From: Bin34 sp963422415
GTDB lineage: Bacteria; Chloroflexota; Anaerolineae; Caldilineales; Caldilineaceae
NCBI GenBank assembly: GCA_963422415.1
Contig: OY729430.1
Location: forward strand, 62,001-126,000
Length of the DNA: 64,000 nucleotides
Direction of reading: 5' to 3'
Part shown: in pieces, positions 52,164-61,841 of the stretch
Layout: every line of letters begins with the position of its first letter
Position numbering within the stretch: the first letter of the stretch is position 1
Made by a program: the position numbers and the translations under genes
Notes under the pieces: model-generated
What the model was told of the DNA's origin: nothing
Seen by the model: the letters and a program-made list of their open reading frames with translations, nothing else
Databases searched by the model: none

Positions 52164-53024
52164 CTACACCCGATAAACGCGCTGGGCATTGGCGTAAAAG
52201 AGCTTGTGTCTTTCCCGGTCAGACAACCAGTAGGCAAGATCTCCCAAGGTATCCACCCAGTGTCCCCAACTTCGGGCCGCGCGCAGACTCACCGGCCAGT
52301 CTCCCCCATACAGCACGCGGTCGACGCCAAAGCACTCAATGACGTGATCCACGTAAGGCTGCAAGTCGGCGGGAGTCCACTTTTCCTGATCCGCTTCTGT
52401 GACCATGCCGGAAATCTTGCAGACCACATTGGGCAGCGCCCCCAGTGACTGCAGCTGGGATTTCCAAGGTTCGAAGACTTGGCCCTTGATATCTGGCTTT
52501 GCGACATGGTCCAAAACGAAGTTCACGGCGGAGCAGGCCCGGACTAGGCGGATGGCTTCGCCCAGCTGGGAATGATGGATGCAAATGTCGAAGGTATACC
52601 CGAACTCCGCCAATCGCTTGACTCCGTCGATGAAGTCCCGGTTGTCTCCGTAGCCTTTGGGCTGGCCCTGAATCAGGCGACGCACGCCTTTCACACGGGG
52701 AATGGCCTGCAAGGCCTCCAAGTCTGCCACCACCGCGTCTCCCTTGTCTACCGGAGCGGCGGCGACGATCCCGACTATCCGGGCGTCCACGGTGCGGGCC
52801 AGCTCATCCACCCACTCGGCTTCGCGAAGAGCATGGACATCAATGCTTCCGGCCTGCATAAAGACAATCTTGTCCAGTTCAAAGCGCTGGGTCTCCGCTT
52901 CCTGCGCCTGCAATTCCGCGGGCCCGTGCCGGGCGGCAATGTCAGGGACGGACTCCAGCCAAGGGTAGGACAGCAAGTCGGGATCCCAGTAGTGGATATG
53001 CGTATCGACAACTTTCTGTGTCAT
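52164..53024 (-). CDS. Amidohydrolase, L-fuconolactonase-like (COG3618)
   Basis: A 286-residue TIM-barrel hydrolase. The N-terminal metal site is VDTHIHYWDPDLLSYPWL, with ICIHHSQLGEA, LDHVAKPDI and the C-terminal YGGDWPVS. COG3618 proteins hydrolyse sugar lactones such as L-fuconolactone or L-rhamnonolactone. It is first in the leftward operon with the dehydratase, sulfatase and fucosidase, 35 bases from the dehydratase. ATG 53024 is preferred over a TTG at 53042. Confidence 0.87.
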   Translation of the reverse strand: MTQKVVDTHIHYWDPDLLSYPWLESVPDIAARHGPAELQAQEAETQRFELDKIVFMQAGSIDVHALREAEWVDELARTVDARIVGIVAAAPVDKGDAVVADLEALQAIPRVKGVRRLIQGQPKGYGDNRDFIDGVKRLAEFGYTFDICIHHSQLGEAIRLVRACSAVNFVLDHVAKPDIKGQVFEPWKSQLQSLGALPNVVCKISGMVTEADQEKWTPADLQPYVDHVIECFGVDRVLYGGDWPVSLRAARSWGHWVDTLGDLAYWLSDRERHKLFYANAQRVYRV

Positions 53025-53874
53025 GCCGTGTTTGTGTTCCAAAAATGACGCGCCCAGAAAACAATATATCCCAGTTTCTCACTGATTCTCTTAAAGTTGC
53101 CCTCGGAACGCAAGCAAGCCAATCACCGGTCGGCATGCCGTTGCCGCGGGCGGTTCAACCTGGCTTGTAGCAAGGGATGGCGCGACCGCACTCGGGCCGA
53201 CAATATCCAAGACCCTGTACAAATATCACGGACCGGTGCCAATCCCCGTCCAGTGGACACAGTCCACACAGCGAACAGAAATCGCTTGGACTACAGTCGA
53301 GCAACCGAAAGAGGCCCTGCGCGAGATGTGGAACAATGCTTGGCTTGCCAAATACCATGGCCGTTGGACACATGAAGGAGATACGGAACAAGACAATTCC
53401 TCGTATGCATGCCCACAACGGCACGACGCCGGAGGAGAACCAGCCCCGTGCTCCCCTGGAGCAGAAATCCCGAGAGACATCCCCCTTCTGCTCCTTGGCA
53501 CCAAGATAACCCGCCGGGAATCAAGATCCACAGGCCGAAATGTCTCGGCCAGTCCATGTCGCGACGCCGTGATTTCTGCTCTGTCTGGGGATCCTGCACT
53601 TGCGGCAGTGGCGCAAGCGGTATCCTCTTGGTGGTCGAAAGTTGCTGCACGGTTCCTGCAGGGAGGCCTTCGGCCTCTCCCGTTGCCTGATCCCTGTCCC
53701 GAACATTGCCACATTGTCATGGTCAGTGTGCAGCCCAGCGTCAGGTGCGTTGCTTGCACAGTGGATTCTGGAGAAAGGCCTGCCCGACTCCGGGTCGCTG
53801 CATTTTTCTGTCTGGATCATTACGCTATCATTGCATTCTACCCAGCCAACACCCCCAACAAGAAGGATTGAGAG
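53025..53874. other. Intergenic, no gene recognised
   Basis: This region of about 850 bases holds the putative promoter region of the leftward fucose operon and that of the rightward PhyH gene. Long open frames exist in both directions but have no domain, start signal or consistent composition. Confidence 0.45.
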
Positions 53875-54645
53875 ATGGCCATGTCAATTTCGGCCAGTGC
53901 ACTGGCACAGTATGAAGAAGAGGGTTTTCTGCTGGTAAAAGGCCTCGTGGAGCCAGTGGCAGTGGAGGCCTTGGGACGTCGCCTGCAAGAATACACCCAC
54001 GGCGGCAGGTCGCAGGCCACGCTGCAAGTCCAAGTGGAGCCGCGCATTCAAAGGGGCGAGCTGACGGTGGAACACCCGGGCGATGGCATCCGCAAGATCG
54101 ACGGTCTGGTGGAAGGGGACAGCTTGTTTCAGGAGCTGGGACTGCATCCCAACATTCGTGGCATCCTCACGCAAATTCTCGGGCCGGACATCAAGATGTT
54201 CCGCAATGCCTTGCTGCTCAAGCCACCTGCGGTCGGATCGGCCAAGGGCATGCATCAGGACTCGCCCTACTGGCCCATAAGGCCCATGGACCTCTGTTCA
54301 TGCTGGTTTCCGCTGGACAACGCCACTCTCGAAAACGGCTGCATGGCCGTGCTGGTGGGCGGCCACAGACGCGGCCCCTTGCCTCATGTGCATGTGCAGG
54401 ACGACTATGTGGTGCCTGAAGCCCTCTATGATGCGGAGGACATGGCGCTGCTGCCCATGCAAGCGGGCGATGGACTGTTCTTCCACTCCCTCTTGCCCCA
54501 CTACACGGCTCCCAACCGGTCGGCCCGCTGGCGTCGTGCCATCGCGCTGTCCTACATGTCCGCCCAGGCCCGGTATACGGGGGAAGGCGACAGCCCCACG
54601 TACTTTCGCGTGCAAGGTCGGACTTTTTCAGGTTGCGTGCAATAA
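53875..54645 (+). CDS. Phytanoyl-CoA dioxygenase-family protein
   Basis: A 256-residue PhyH-type oxygenase. Iron ligands are the HxD of MHQDSPYW and the distal His in FFHSLLPHY; the 2-oxoglutarate Arg may be in RWRRAIALSY. The N-terminus starts with a short helix and YEEEGFLLVKGL. ATG 53875 has AAGGA about 8 bases before it. It ends convergent with the sugar permease gene. The substrate is unknown. Confidence 0.85.
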   Translation: MAMSISASALAQYEEEGFLLVKGLVEPVAVEALGRRLQEYTHGGRSQATLQVQVEPRIQRGELTVEHPGDGIRKIDGLVEGDSLFQELGLHPNIRGILTQILGPDIKMFRNALLLKPPAVGSAKGMHQDSPYWPIRPMDLCSCWFPLDNATLENGCMAVLVGGHRRGPLPHVHVQDDYVVPEALYDAEDMALLPMQAGDGLFFHSLLPHYTAPNRSARWRRAIALSYMSAQARYTGEGDSPTYFRVQGRTFSGCVQ

Positions 54646-54886
54646 ACGGCCGCTGATTCGGTTGGCGGCCAGAGTCGGTGCAACGGCCCTGCGGCGTAGG
54701 CCCAATGCGTTGCGGCATATCTCTCTGAAAGATCCAGAAATCGCCAGAGCCAGCTGACAGGTCATCCCTGTGCCTTGGCCCCGGACCCAAGGACAATGCA
54801 CTGCACACATGTCCGCGCGTCTGGGTCTCGCCATGACCGCCGACAGTGGCCTGCCGCAGCAGGAAATCCGTTCACAGGCGGCCGCA

Positions 54887-55777
54887 TCATCCCTTGATGC
54901 CGGACATGATCACTCCGCGAATGAAATAGCGCTGCAGAATGAAGAACAGAATCAGCGATGGCATCATGGATATGACTGAACCTGCCATCAAAAGATGTTC
55001 GGTGGGCTCTCCACGCTGGGCCACATTGGCCAGTATCTGCGTGCGCAGGAACATCAAGCCTACCGAGACCGTATAGTTGGCCATGCTGGTCAAGTAGATC
55101 AAGGGGCGCATCAGTTCATTCCAGGACTGCTGGAAGAACAGTATGGAAAGGGTGATCATGACAGGGATCGACAGAGGCAGCAATATGCTGCGGTAGAACC
55201 GGAGAACATGGCACCCGTCGATCTTGGCAGCGTCGCTCAGGTCCCGAGGAATGCTCAGAAAGAACTGCCGAAACAGAAAAATGGCAAAGGGCCCCCCGCC
55301 AAACCAGGCGGGCAGAAAGAGAGGCCAGAAGGTATCCACCAACCGGATTTCATTGAAAATGAGGTAGGTGGGGATGAGAGTGACCTCCATGGGCAGCATC
55401 ATGGTGGAAAGCATAAGCATGAAGATGGCATGGCGACCGCGAAATCGGAAATGGGAAAATCCATAGGCCACTATCGAAGCCGTGATGACGCCGCCCAGGG
55501 TGGTGGCCAAGGTGACTATCATCGTATTGCCCATGAAGCGGAAAAAGGGCAGCACCTCGTTCACCTCAATGAAGTTTCGCCACCTAGGTGCGGGAGGGAA
55601 CCACAGTGGGGGAATGACATTGAGCTCAATCGGCAACTTCAAGGCGCTGGACACGGCCCAGAACAAGGGGAACCCGAAAACAAAGGCCAGAGCTATCGTC
55701 AAGAAGCCGGTGAAGATGTTCCAGGGAGTGAAATGACGCGGCGGTCTCCGTGCCGACATCGCCTCTTGGGTCGTCAT
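54887..55777 (-). CDS. Sugar ABC transporter permease (MalG-like)
   Basis: A 296-residue permease with six helices. It has the EAA-loop SDAAKIDGCHVLRFYRSILLPLSIP and ends with RYFIRGVIMSGIKG. Its ATG overlaps the stop of the upstream permease gene (ATGA), so the two are coupled. It is the last gene of the second ABC operon. Confidence 0.9.
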   Translation of the reverse strand: MTTQEAMSARRPPRHFTPWNIFTGFLTIALAFVFGFPLFWAVSSALKLPIELNVIPPLWFPPAPRWRNFIEVNEVLPFFRFMGNTMIVTLATTLGGVITASIVAYGFSHFRFRGRHAIFMLMLSTMMLPMEVTLIPTYLIFNEIRLVDTFWPLFLPAWFGGGPFAIFLFRQFFLSIPRDLSDAAKIDGCHVLRFYRSILLPLSIPVMITLSILFFQQSWNELMRPLIYLTSMANYTVSVGLMFLRTQILANVAQRGEPTEHLLMAGSVISMMPSLILFFILQRYFIRGVIMSGIKG

Positions 55778-56715
55778 GACGCATCCGTTTCCCTTTCGCC
55801 TTCGTAATACACCCAGCTGCCCCCAACTCGAAACTGGATCAGCGTGAAAACTAAGACAATGACGAACAGGATCCACGCGAGGGCCGAAGCATAGCCCAGT
55901 TGCCAATGGGTAAACGCTTGGGTAAAGAGGTGCAGAACATAGAAGTAACTGCCGTAAAAGGGCCCTCCCTGGGTGGAGACATACACGGCGCCAAAGATCT
56001 TGAAGGCCGCAATCAGACCCGTAATGAGCACAAAGAACAGGGTAGGACTGAGCAGGGGCAAGGTGACGTGCACAAATCGGCGCCATCGTCCCGCGCCATC
56101 CACCTTGGCGGCGTCGTACATCTCGTCGGGAACATTCTGGAGACCGGCCAGCAGTATGATCATGGTCGGTCCCCCCGCACTCCACAGAGCCAAGAGAATG
56201 AAGGTGGGCTTGACCCAGACGCGGGAGTTGAACCAGCCTGGCCCTTCCATGCCGAACAGTTTCCAAAGCCAGCCATTGATGAGACCGTAATCCGGCTGGA
56301 AAATGTACAGAAACAGGAAAGTGGCGGAGACGACAGGCACGATGGAGGGCAGATAGTAGATGGTGCGCCAGATCGCTCTGCCCGTCATTCTGCGGTCCAA
56401 GAGAAGGGCCAACACAAGGGACAAGGCAATGCCCAACGGCACGGCCACCCCTACGTAATACAGCGTGTTCCAGAGCGAAAGGCCGAACAGTTCATCGTCG
56501 CCCAAGGCCCTGATGTAGTTGGCCAGACCCAACCACCGCGGACGCAAGGGAAATGCATATTCGGTAAAGCTGAAATACAGGGAGACCAGCATAGGTCCCG
56601 CCGTGAACAACAGGAAACCCAGGACCCACGGCGAAATCAAAAGGTAGCCCCAGAGCTCCTCGGTGCGGGAGACGCGACTGCGCGCACGCACCCCGGTCGC
56701 TGCGATGGTGTTCAT
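55774..56715 (-). CDS. Sugar ABC transporter permease (MalF-like)
   Basis: A 313-residue permease. It begins with a cytoplasmic, Arg-rich tail, then WGYLLISPWVLGFLLF and five more helices. The EAA loop is YDAAKVDGAGRWRRFVHVTLPLLSP. It lies 76 bases downstream of the binding-protein gene. No ATPase is encoded nearby. Confidence 0.9.
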   Translation of the reverse strand: MNTIAATGVRARSRVSRTEELWGYLLISPWVLGFLLFTAGPMLVSLYFSFTEYAFPLRPRWLGLANYIRALGDDELFGLSLWNTLYYVGVAVPLGIALSLVLALLLDRRMTGRAIWRTIYYLPSIVPVVSATFLFLYIFQPDYGLINGWLWKLFGMEGPGWFNSRVWVKPTFILLALWSAGGPTMIILLAGLQNVPDEMYDAAKVDGAGRWRRFVHVTLPLLSPTLFFVLITGLIAAFKIFGAVYVSTQGGPFYGSYFYVLHLFTQAFTHWQLGYASALAWILFVIVLVFTLIQFRVGGSWVYYEGERETDAS

Positions 56716-56791
56716 TCGGAGGACTCCGCGGGGTCTGGATTGCGCGCGACCAGACGAGCCTGCAGCTTGACCGCCCCGAATCCGGCGTGGG

Positions 56792-58141
56792 TCAGACGGC
56801 TTCCACAGGAGGCATGTTCAGGATTTCCTGGACGGCTTCCTGCAGTCTTCCACAACCCTCTTCCGCGCTCAATTCGTTGAGATATATGCCTTCCAGCAAG
56901 GGAGCGGTGGCTTGGATCACTTCCGAATCCCGGCCATTGTGCGGCGTCGGAAACGGCTTGACATCCTTCAGCACCTGAAAGTGCGGAATGATCAAGGGGT
57001 CGTTGGCCACCCGCGCATCCTCGAAGACATCGTAGCGCAGTCCGGGTTCCCCGATACGGCTAATGCCCTCGACCCCAACCTCCTGACTTGAGAGATACTT
57101 GATCCATTGAAACGTTTCATACGGATGCTCGCTGGAGCTCCAGATGGGAAAATTGTTGCAACCGGCAAAGCCGCCGCGCAGACCCGTGGGGCCCTTGGGG
57201 CCAGGCACCAGGCTGAAGGTCAAGCCCTCAGGGGTGATGTCTCCCAGATATGCTCCCTCCCATACTCCTGACAAGGCGGAAGCCAGCTTGCCCGAGGACC
57301 AGAGCTGTTGCTTAGCCGCCGAGTCGGCCATGACAGGCAAAGCCTCGATCTCATGGTACATGTCCTGTATCCACCGCATGCCCGCGACGGCCCCGGGCTC
57401 CCCCCAGGTGGCCTGTGATCCGTCATCGTTCAGAGGCCAGCCGCCATGGGCTGATATGAGGGTCAGATTGGCCTGGTACCAGGCCCCGAACCACGTGCCC
57501 CAGACATCGCTCTTGCCATCGCCGTCGGTATCCTGCGTCAGTTGGGCCGCGGCGGCGCGGAAATCGTCATAGGTCCAATCTGCGGTCGGCAGTTCCACGC
57601 CTGCTTCACCGAAGATCTCGGGCGCAAAATACAGCCCGGCGTGGCCGGCGTGGCCGTTGACAGGCAAGGCGTACAGCTTGCCCCCAAGGCGATTGGAATT
57701 GAGGGGGCCCTCAATGAAAACGGACAGATCGTAGCTGTCCAGGTCCACGAAGTCGTCAAGCTCCTGCAGGAGGCCGCGGGTCGTGAACTTGCTCATGCCA
57801 AAGTGCGAAGCGTGGCGAAAGGCGTCTCCCGCCGTACCGCCCGCAATGCGAGCCATGATGGTTTGGTCATAACCCTGGGGAATCACGTCCACCGTGACCT
57901 TGATGTCGCCGTTGTCCGCGTTGAAGCGGTCAGCCAGCTCCTTTCGATACTCCAAATCCTGCACAACGTTCCGGTCAAACATCAGGACTTCGATGACAGC
58001 CTGGTCGACCATGTCCTGCCCTGTGGCTTCTCCGCCGGATGCAGCGGGAGTTGTCGGCACACAGGCAATCAGAGCTGCAGCAGTGCCGGCTCCCGATACG
58101 AATCTCAGGAAATCACGGCGAGACAACATGCTGGTTTTCAT
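56792..58141 (-). CDS. Sugar ABC substrate-binding protein, Tat lipoprotein
   Basis: A 449-residue family-1 solute-binding protein. The signal is twin-arginine (SRRDFLRFVSG) with hydrophobic core and lipobox LIAC, so export is probably folded and lipid-anchored. The mature domain has AGLYFAPEIFGEAGV and an oligosaccharide-type cleft. It is the first gene of the operon with the two permeases. With adjacent sulfatase and fucosidase genes, a sulfated fuco-oligosaccharide is a plausible ligand. Confidence 0.88.
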   Translation of the reverse strand: MKTSMLSRRDFLRFVSGAGTAAALIACVPTTPAASGGEATGQDMVDQAVIEVLMFDRNVVQDLEYRKELADRFNADNGDIKVTVDVIPQGYDQTIMARIAGGTAGDAFRHASHFGMSKFTTRGLLQELDDFVDLDSYDLSVFIEGPLNSNRLGGKLYALPVNGHAGHAGLYFAPEIFGEAGVELPTADWTYDDFRAAAAQLTQDTDGDGKSDVWGTWFGAWYQANLTLISAHGGWPLNDDGSQATWGEPGAVAGMRWIQDMYHEIEALPVMADSAAKQQLWSSGKLASALSGVWEGAYLGDITPEGLTFSLVPGPKGPTGLRGGFAGCNNFPIWSSSEHPYETFQWIKYLSSQEVGVEGISRIGEPGLRYDVFEDARVANDPLIIPHFQVLKDVKPFPTPHNGRDSEVIQATAPLLEGIYLNELSAEEGCGRLQEAVQEILNMPPVEAV

Positions 58142-58646
58142 GGCACACCAATCTATTTTTTCAATGAAAGGAAACCTTGCATCATCTGTAGGCGCCGTCC
58201 TTGCCCCTGCAAGTGGGGATTGGAGGGTATCAGACGAGACAGGTCATTATGGCAAATCATGGCTTGACTCACAAACAGCCTCGCCAAGTCGCTCCATGCA
58301 TCCCAAAGATGGCCCTCGAATCACGGGACCATGCCATCACGATCCATTCCGGCCCCATCTTGCACCTAGTCGCCGGACAAGCGATGTCCACTGCATTCCG
58401 TGCGCCCAGCCCTTCCTTGAAGGAAGTCTGTTGCATCCGCGATCAAGAGGCTACTTGGCTACAGAGCCAAGAAACCATTTTGCAGAGGACCTGTCAAAAA
58501 GAGCCGACAGACACAAGTCCCGCATGGTGCCGTGTCTGCCGCAGAAACGCATGGCCAAAATCTCCTAGGCCGGCCAGTCCAGTCCGGACGGGCGCCGGTC
58601 TGAATGACGGAGAATTCGTGGGCACGGTGGTTTTCCTGTACACCTC
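58142..58646. other. Intergenic, no gene recognised
   Basis: This 505-base gap lies between two leftward genes. Short frames are open but unconvincing. It probably holds the promoter of the ABC operon; no clear -10/-35 pair is visible. Confidence 0.4.
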
Positions 58647-60050
58647 TCAATAAGTCCAGGCACGGGGCAAAGGGACTTCATTTCGGATCACCCGTTGCAG
58701 GAGGCGTCCCCTCATGTCGGAAAGGGCCGAGGCGTAGGCCGCCTCGGCCGCCACATCCCGGTACGGTCCAAACTCCGCGTTCAGGTCCCACAAGCGCTCG
58801 GAGCCATCCGCCTCGCTGACATATCGGAAACGCTCGCTGCGCAGGCTCTTCCATCCTCTCATCTCCATTAGCGCGCCATCCTTGGCATAGCCCTCCGTAC
58901 CGGTCAACAGGGGCCACAGGGACTGGCCTTGCACCGCGGGCGGAATCGGATATCCCGCCAATTCCAGCAGCGTGGGGACCACATCCACGGCCTCCACTAT
59001 GTGACTGACCCGTCGCACCGTCTGGTTGTGCGGCGCTCGTATCATCAAGGGCACCCGACTGACCGGATCCGGTCCCGGATAGCCCTTGCCCCACTTGCCG
59101 TGCTCCCCGAGCCATTCGCCGTGATCCGAAGTGAAGACCACGATCGTCTCTTCCGCCAGGTCCAGATCTTCCAGAGACTGCAGAATGCGGCCCACGTGAT
59201 GGTCCACCTCGGAAATCATGGCGTAATAGCCATGCCGGGCCGTGCGCAGCCGTTCCGCTTGGAACTCGGGTCCTGCCTTGAATTCAGGGGGGAATGCCGG
59301 CACGGACAGGGAATCGCGGTCGTACAGATCCAGGAATCGCTGCGGGGCGACCCACGGGGAATGAGGGCTGTAGAACCCCGCGATACACAGAAAAGGCCGG
59401 GTGGGCGCTGCCCGGGCCCGCTCTAGATAGGCAATGGTCTGCTCAGCCACAAAGGTCGAGAAGCTCACTTCGTCCGTGCCGGCAAAAGGCACCGCATCCA
59501 GCGACGAGTTTCGATCCCAAGTGGTGGGGTGTGGCACGTCGTCCTGCCAGCCCATGGTGGCGTTCCAGACAACCCGGGCGGGGGGCAGGCCCACACTGAC
59601 ATGGGGCAATTGCGTCGGGTCCTTCCGTCGTACCCAGGCCCGATACGCATCCTCATAGCTGCCCGGCTCGTCGGCAACCTCCAAATGGTCAAATCCGTAG
59701 CTCGGATGCACTTGTCGGTGATCCCGATTGGCATGGGGCAGAAAGTGCAATTTCCCGATATTGGCGCTGGTGTACCCCGCGGCGCCCAGCATCCGGGGCA
59801 GGGACTGGATCTCCGGGGGCACCGGCACCCCCATGTGAGTGATGCCTAGGGTACTGGGATACTGGCCCGTCAGAAAGCTGATGCGACTGGGCATGCAGAC
59901 GGGATTTTGCACAAAACAGTGATCAAAATTGCAGCTTTGCACCGCGAACCGGTCCAGATGGGGAGTGAGAATGTCGGGGTTGCCATTGACCCGCATCCCA
60001 TCCCACCGCTGCTGATCCGTATAGAGAATCAGGATATTCGGCCGCCGCAT
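58647..60050 (-). CDS. Type I sulfatase
   Basis: A 467-residue sulfatase with the CxPSR site CMPSR (Cys52). N-terminal metal residues are in ILYTDQQRWD, with NIGKLHF, GFYSPHSPW and VFTSDHGEWLGEHG further on. It lacks a signal peptide and resembles choline- or glycan-type sulfatases; the substrate is probably a sulfated sugar given the setting. GGAGGGG precedes the ATG. Confidence 0.9.
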   Translation of the reverse strand: MRRPNILILYTDQQRWDGMRVNGNPDILTPHLDRFAVQSCNFDHCFVQNPVCMPSRISFLTGQYPSTLGITHMGVPVPPEIQSLPRMLGAAGYTSANIGKLHFLPHANRDHRQVHPSYGFDHLEVADEPGSYEDAYRAWVRRKDPTQLPHVSVGLPPARVVWNATMGWQDDVPHPTTWDRNSSLDAVPFAGTDEVSFSTFVAEQTIAYLERARAAPTRPFLCIAGFYSPHSPWVAPQRFLDLYDRDSLSVPAFPPEFKAGPEFQAERLRTARHGYYAMISEVDHHVGRILQSLEDLDLAEETIVVFTSDHGEWLGEHGKWGKGYPGPDPVSRVPLMIRAPHNQTVRRVSHIVEAVDVVPTLLELAGYPIPPAVQGQSLWPLLTGTEGYAKDGALMEMRGWKSLRSERFRYVSEADGSERLWDLNAEFGPYRDVAAEAAYASALSDMRGRLLQRVIRNEVPLPRAWTY

Positions 60051-60125
60051 GTAGTCCCCTCCATCGTGTTTGTCACATCAGGGAATTGTAAGGGGCAGCT
60101 TGTTCCCATCCGCACACGCGGCGAT

Positions 60126-60153
60126 GCGGATTTGCGGGCGCCCGCAAATCCGC
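60126..60153. promoter_or_regulatory. 28-base perfect palindrome between divergent genes
   Basis: GCGGATTTGCGGGC (60126-60139) is followed directly by its exact complement, GCCCGCAAATCCGC (60140-60153). The site lies in the 220 bases between the leftward sulfatase and the rightward Nudix genes. A 14 bp half-site without spacer fits a dimeric repressor operator or an RNA hairpin. No T-tract follows. Confidence 0.55.
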
Positions 60154-60270
60154 CGCAATCAGCTTACGCCTTCTCTCCGACCTGAAAGCGCCGGTTATAA
60201 TTCCTGTATCCCAAAGAGCGCAGACTGATGCCTTGGGGCAGGCGCCGGTCTGGCTGCCCACTCATCTTGT

Positions 60271-61074
60271 ATGTCCACAACAATCTCGACGCCCTCTCTC
60301 GCAGGCCAACGCAACGCCTTTCAAGGTATAGAGGTGGAGCCTAGCGCGCTGCCCGCCGATCCTGCCGCCTTCGATCGGGCTCTGCAGCAAGCCCTGACAG
60401 ATTGGGCCGCGGAGGGCCTGTTGCTGGTTTGGATCAAAATCGCCAAGTCCCAGGCTTCTCACATCCCGGTGGCCATTCGGCAGGGATTCCGTTTTCATCA
60501 TTCACAACCGGACTACGTGCTTCTGACCCGTCCCTTGGTGGCGGATCCGCTCATTCCGCCCTATGCCACTCACTATATCGGAGTGGGTGGCGTGGTTGTG
60601 GATGCCAACGACAACCTGCTGGTAGTCAGTGAAACCTACCGGCAGGATCTGAACAGGCCCTTCTGGAAGCTGCCGGGAGGCCTGCTGGACCCGGGGGAGC
60701 ACCTAGTCCATGGCGTCCAGCGCGAAGTCTGGGAAGAAACGGCCATCAAAACCGAATTCGGACACTTGGTCGGCATGTGGCATGGCCACCAGTACTTCTT
60801 TGGAAAATCCGGCATTTACGTTGTCTTTCGCCTGCATCCCCTCACCCGCGCCATCGTCAAGGACGACCAGGAGATTGACGAGTGCCGCTGGATGCCCTTG
60901 GCGGAGTACATGACCAACCCAGACGTCAGCGATTTCAACCGAGCCATTGTCAAGGCCGGGATCCATGCCCCGGCGTTGCATGTCACGACCATGAACGGCT
61001 ACCCGAGCTCCGAAAGGCACGAATTCTTCTTTCCGCCTACTCATGTCCCCCCGAAGATTGCAGGCCGACCATGA
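60271..61074 (+). CDS. Nudix hydrolase with pre-Nudix domain (NUDT6-like), copy 1
   Basis: A 267-residue protein. Residues about 1-90 form a pre-Nudix domain like that of eukaryotic NUDT6 and plant NUDX proteins (LLLVWIKIAKSQAS, QGFRFHHSQPDYVLL). The Nudix box follows as GGLLDPGEHLVHGVQREVWEE near residues 135-155, with all GX5EX7REUXEE residues. It probably cleaves a nucleoside diphosphate derivative. Its TGA overlaps the ATG of the next paralogue. Confidence 0.85.
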   Translation: MSTTISTPSLAGQRNAFQGIEVEPSALPADPAAFDRALQQALTDWAAEGLLLVWIKIAKSQASHIPVAIRQGFRFHHSQPDYVLLTRPLVADPLIPPYATHYIGVGGVVVDANDNLLVVSETYRQDLNRPFWKLPGGLLDPGEHLVHGVQREVWEETAIKTEFGHLVGMWHGHQYFFGKSGIYVVFRLHPLTRAIVKDDQEIDECRWMPLAEYMTNPDVSDFNRAIVKAGIHAPALHVTTMNGYPSSERHEFFFPPTHVPPKIAGRP

Positions 61075-61841
61075 CCTTGCAGGGCGAACGCAACCGATTC
61101 AGGGGGTTGGATCTGGATCCGAAACGGCTCCCGGACGCGACGGCGTTCGCCGTGATCCTGCCCCAGGCGATTGAGACATGGCGACAGGAAGGCTTGCACC
61201 TTGTCTGGCTCCATGTACCTCTGGGCCATGCCGACCTCATTCCCATCGCGGTGGCGCAGGGCTTTGAATTTCATCACAGCGCCCCGGACTACCTGATGCT
61301 CACTCTGTCCGTCACACCCGAGGCCTACATTCCCCATTTCGCCACTCATTACATCGGTGCCGGTGGCGCCGTCATTGACGCGAAAGACAACCTGTTGGTC
61401 GTCAGCGAGCGGCACCGGCGCGATAAGAGCCGTCCCTACTGGAAATTGCCGGGCGGCGCGTTGCACCCGGGTGAACACTTGGTGACCGCAGTCGTGCGGG
61501 AAGTCTGGGAAGAGACCGGCATAGAGGCGGAATTCAATCATCTGGCGGCCTTTCGCCATTGGCACGGCTACCGATTCGGCAAATCGGACATCTACATGGT
61601 CTGCCGCCTCAACCCCACGACGCGCGATATCGTCAAGTGCGATCTGGAAATCGAACATTGCCGGTGGATGCCGCTGGACGAGTTTCTGCACAGTCCGGAC
61701 GTGGGCGATTTCAATCGCGCCATTGTCAAGGCCGCCGCCGCCGAACAACATCTGGTGCTGCATACACTACCCGGATGGTCCCAACCTGATCGGAACGAGT
61801 CCTTCTTTCATCCTGGTTGCAACTTTCATCGCGGCACCTGA
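61071..61841 (+). CDS. Nudix hydrolase with pre-Nudix domain (NUDT6-like), copy 2
   Basis: A 256-residue paralogue of the preceding gene, alignable over nearly the whole length (RNRFRGLDLDP, FEFHHSAPDYLML, THYIGAGGAV). The Nudix box GGALHPGEHLVTAVVREVWEE is intact. The ATG at 61071 overlaps the previous stop by 4 bases, so the two are translated together. They arose by tandem duplication and may form a heteromer. Confidence 0.85.
   Translation: MTLQGERNRFRGLDLDPKRLPDATAFAVILPQAIETWRQEGLHLVWLHVPLGHADLIPIAVAQGFEFHHSAPDYLMLTLSVTPEAYIPHFATHYIGAGGAVIDAKDNLLVVSERHRRDKSRPYWKLPGGALHPGEHLVTAVVREVWEETGIEAEFNHLAAFRHWHGYRFGKSDIYMVCRLNPTTRDIVKCDLEIEHCRWMPLDEFLHSPDVGDFNRAIVKAAAAEQHLVLHTLPGWSQPDRNESFFHPGCNFHRGT

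Noticed and set aside
53236..53871. A 211-codon plus-strand frame before the PhyH gene
   Set aside because: The composition is erratic with many Cys and Trp, no motif is present and the following PhyH has its own start and ribosome-binding site.
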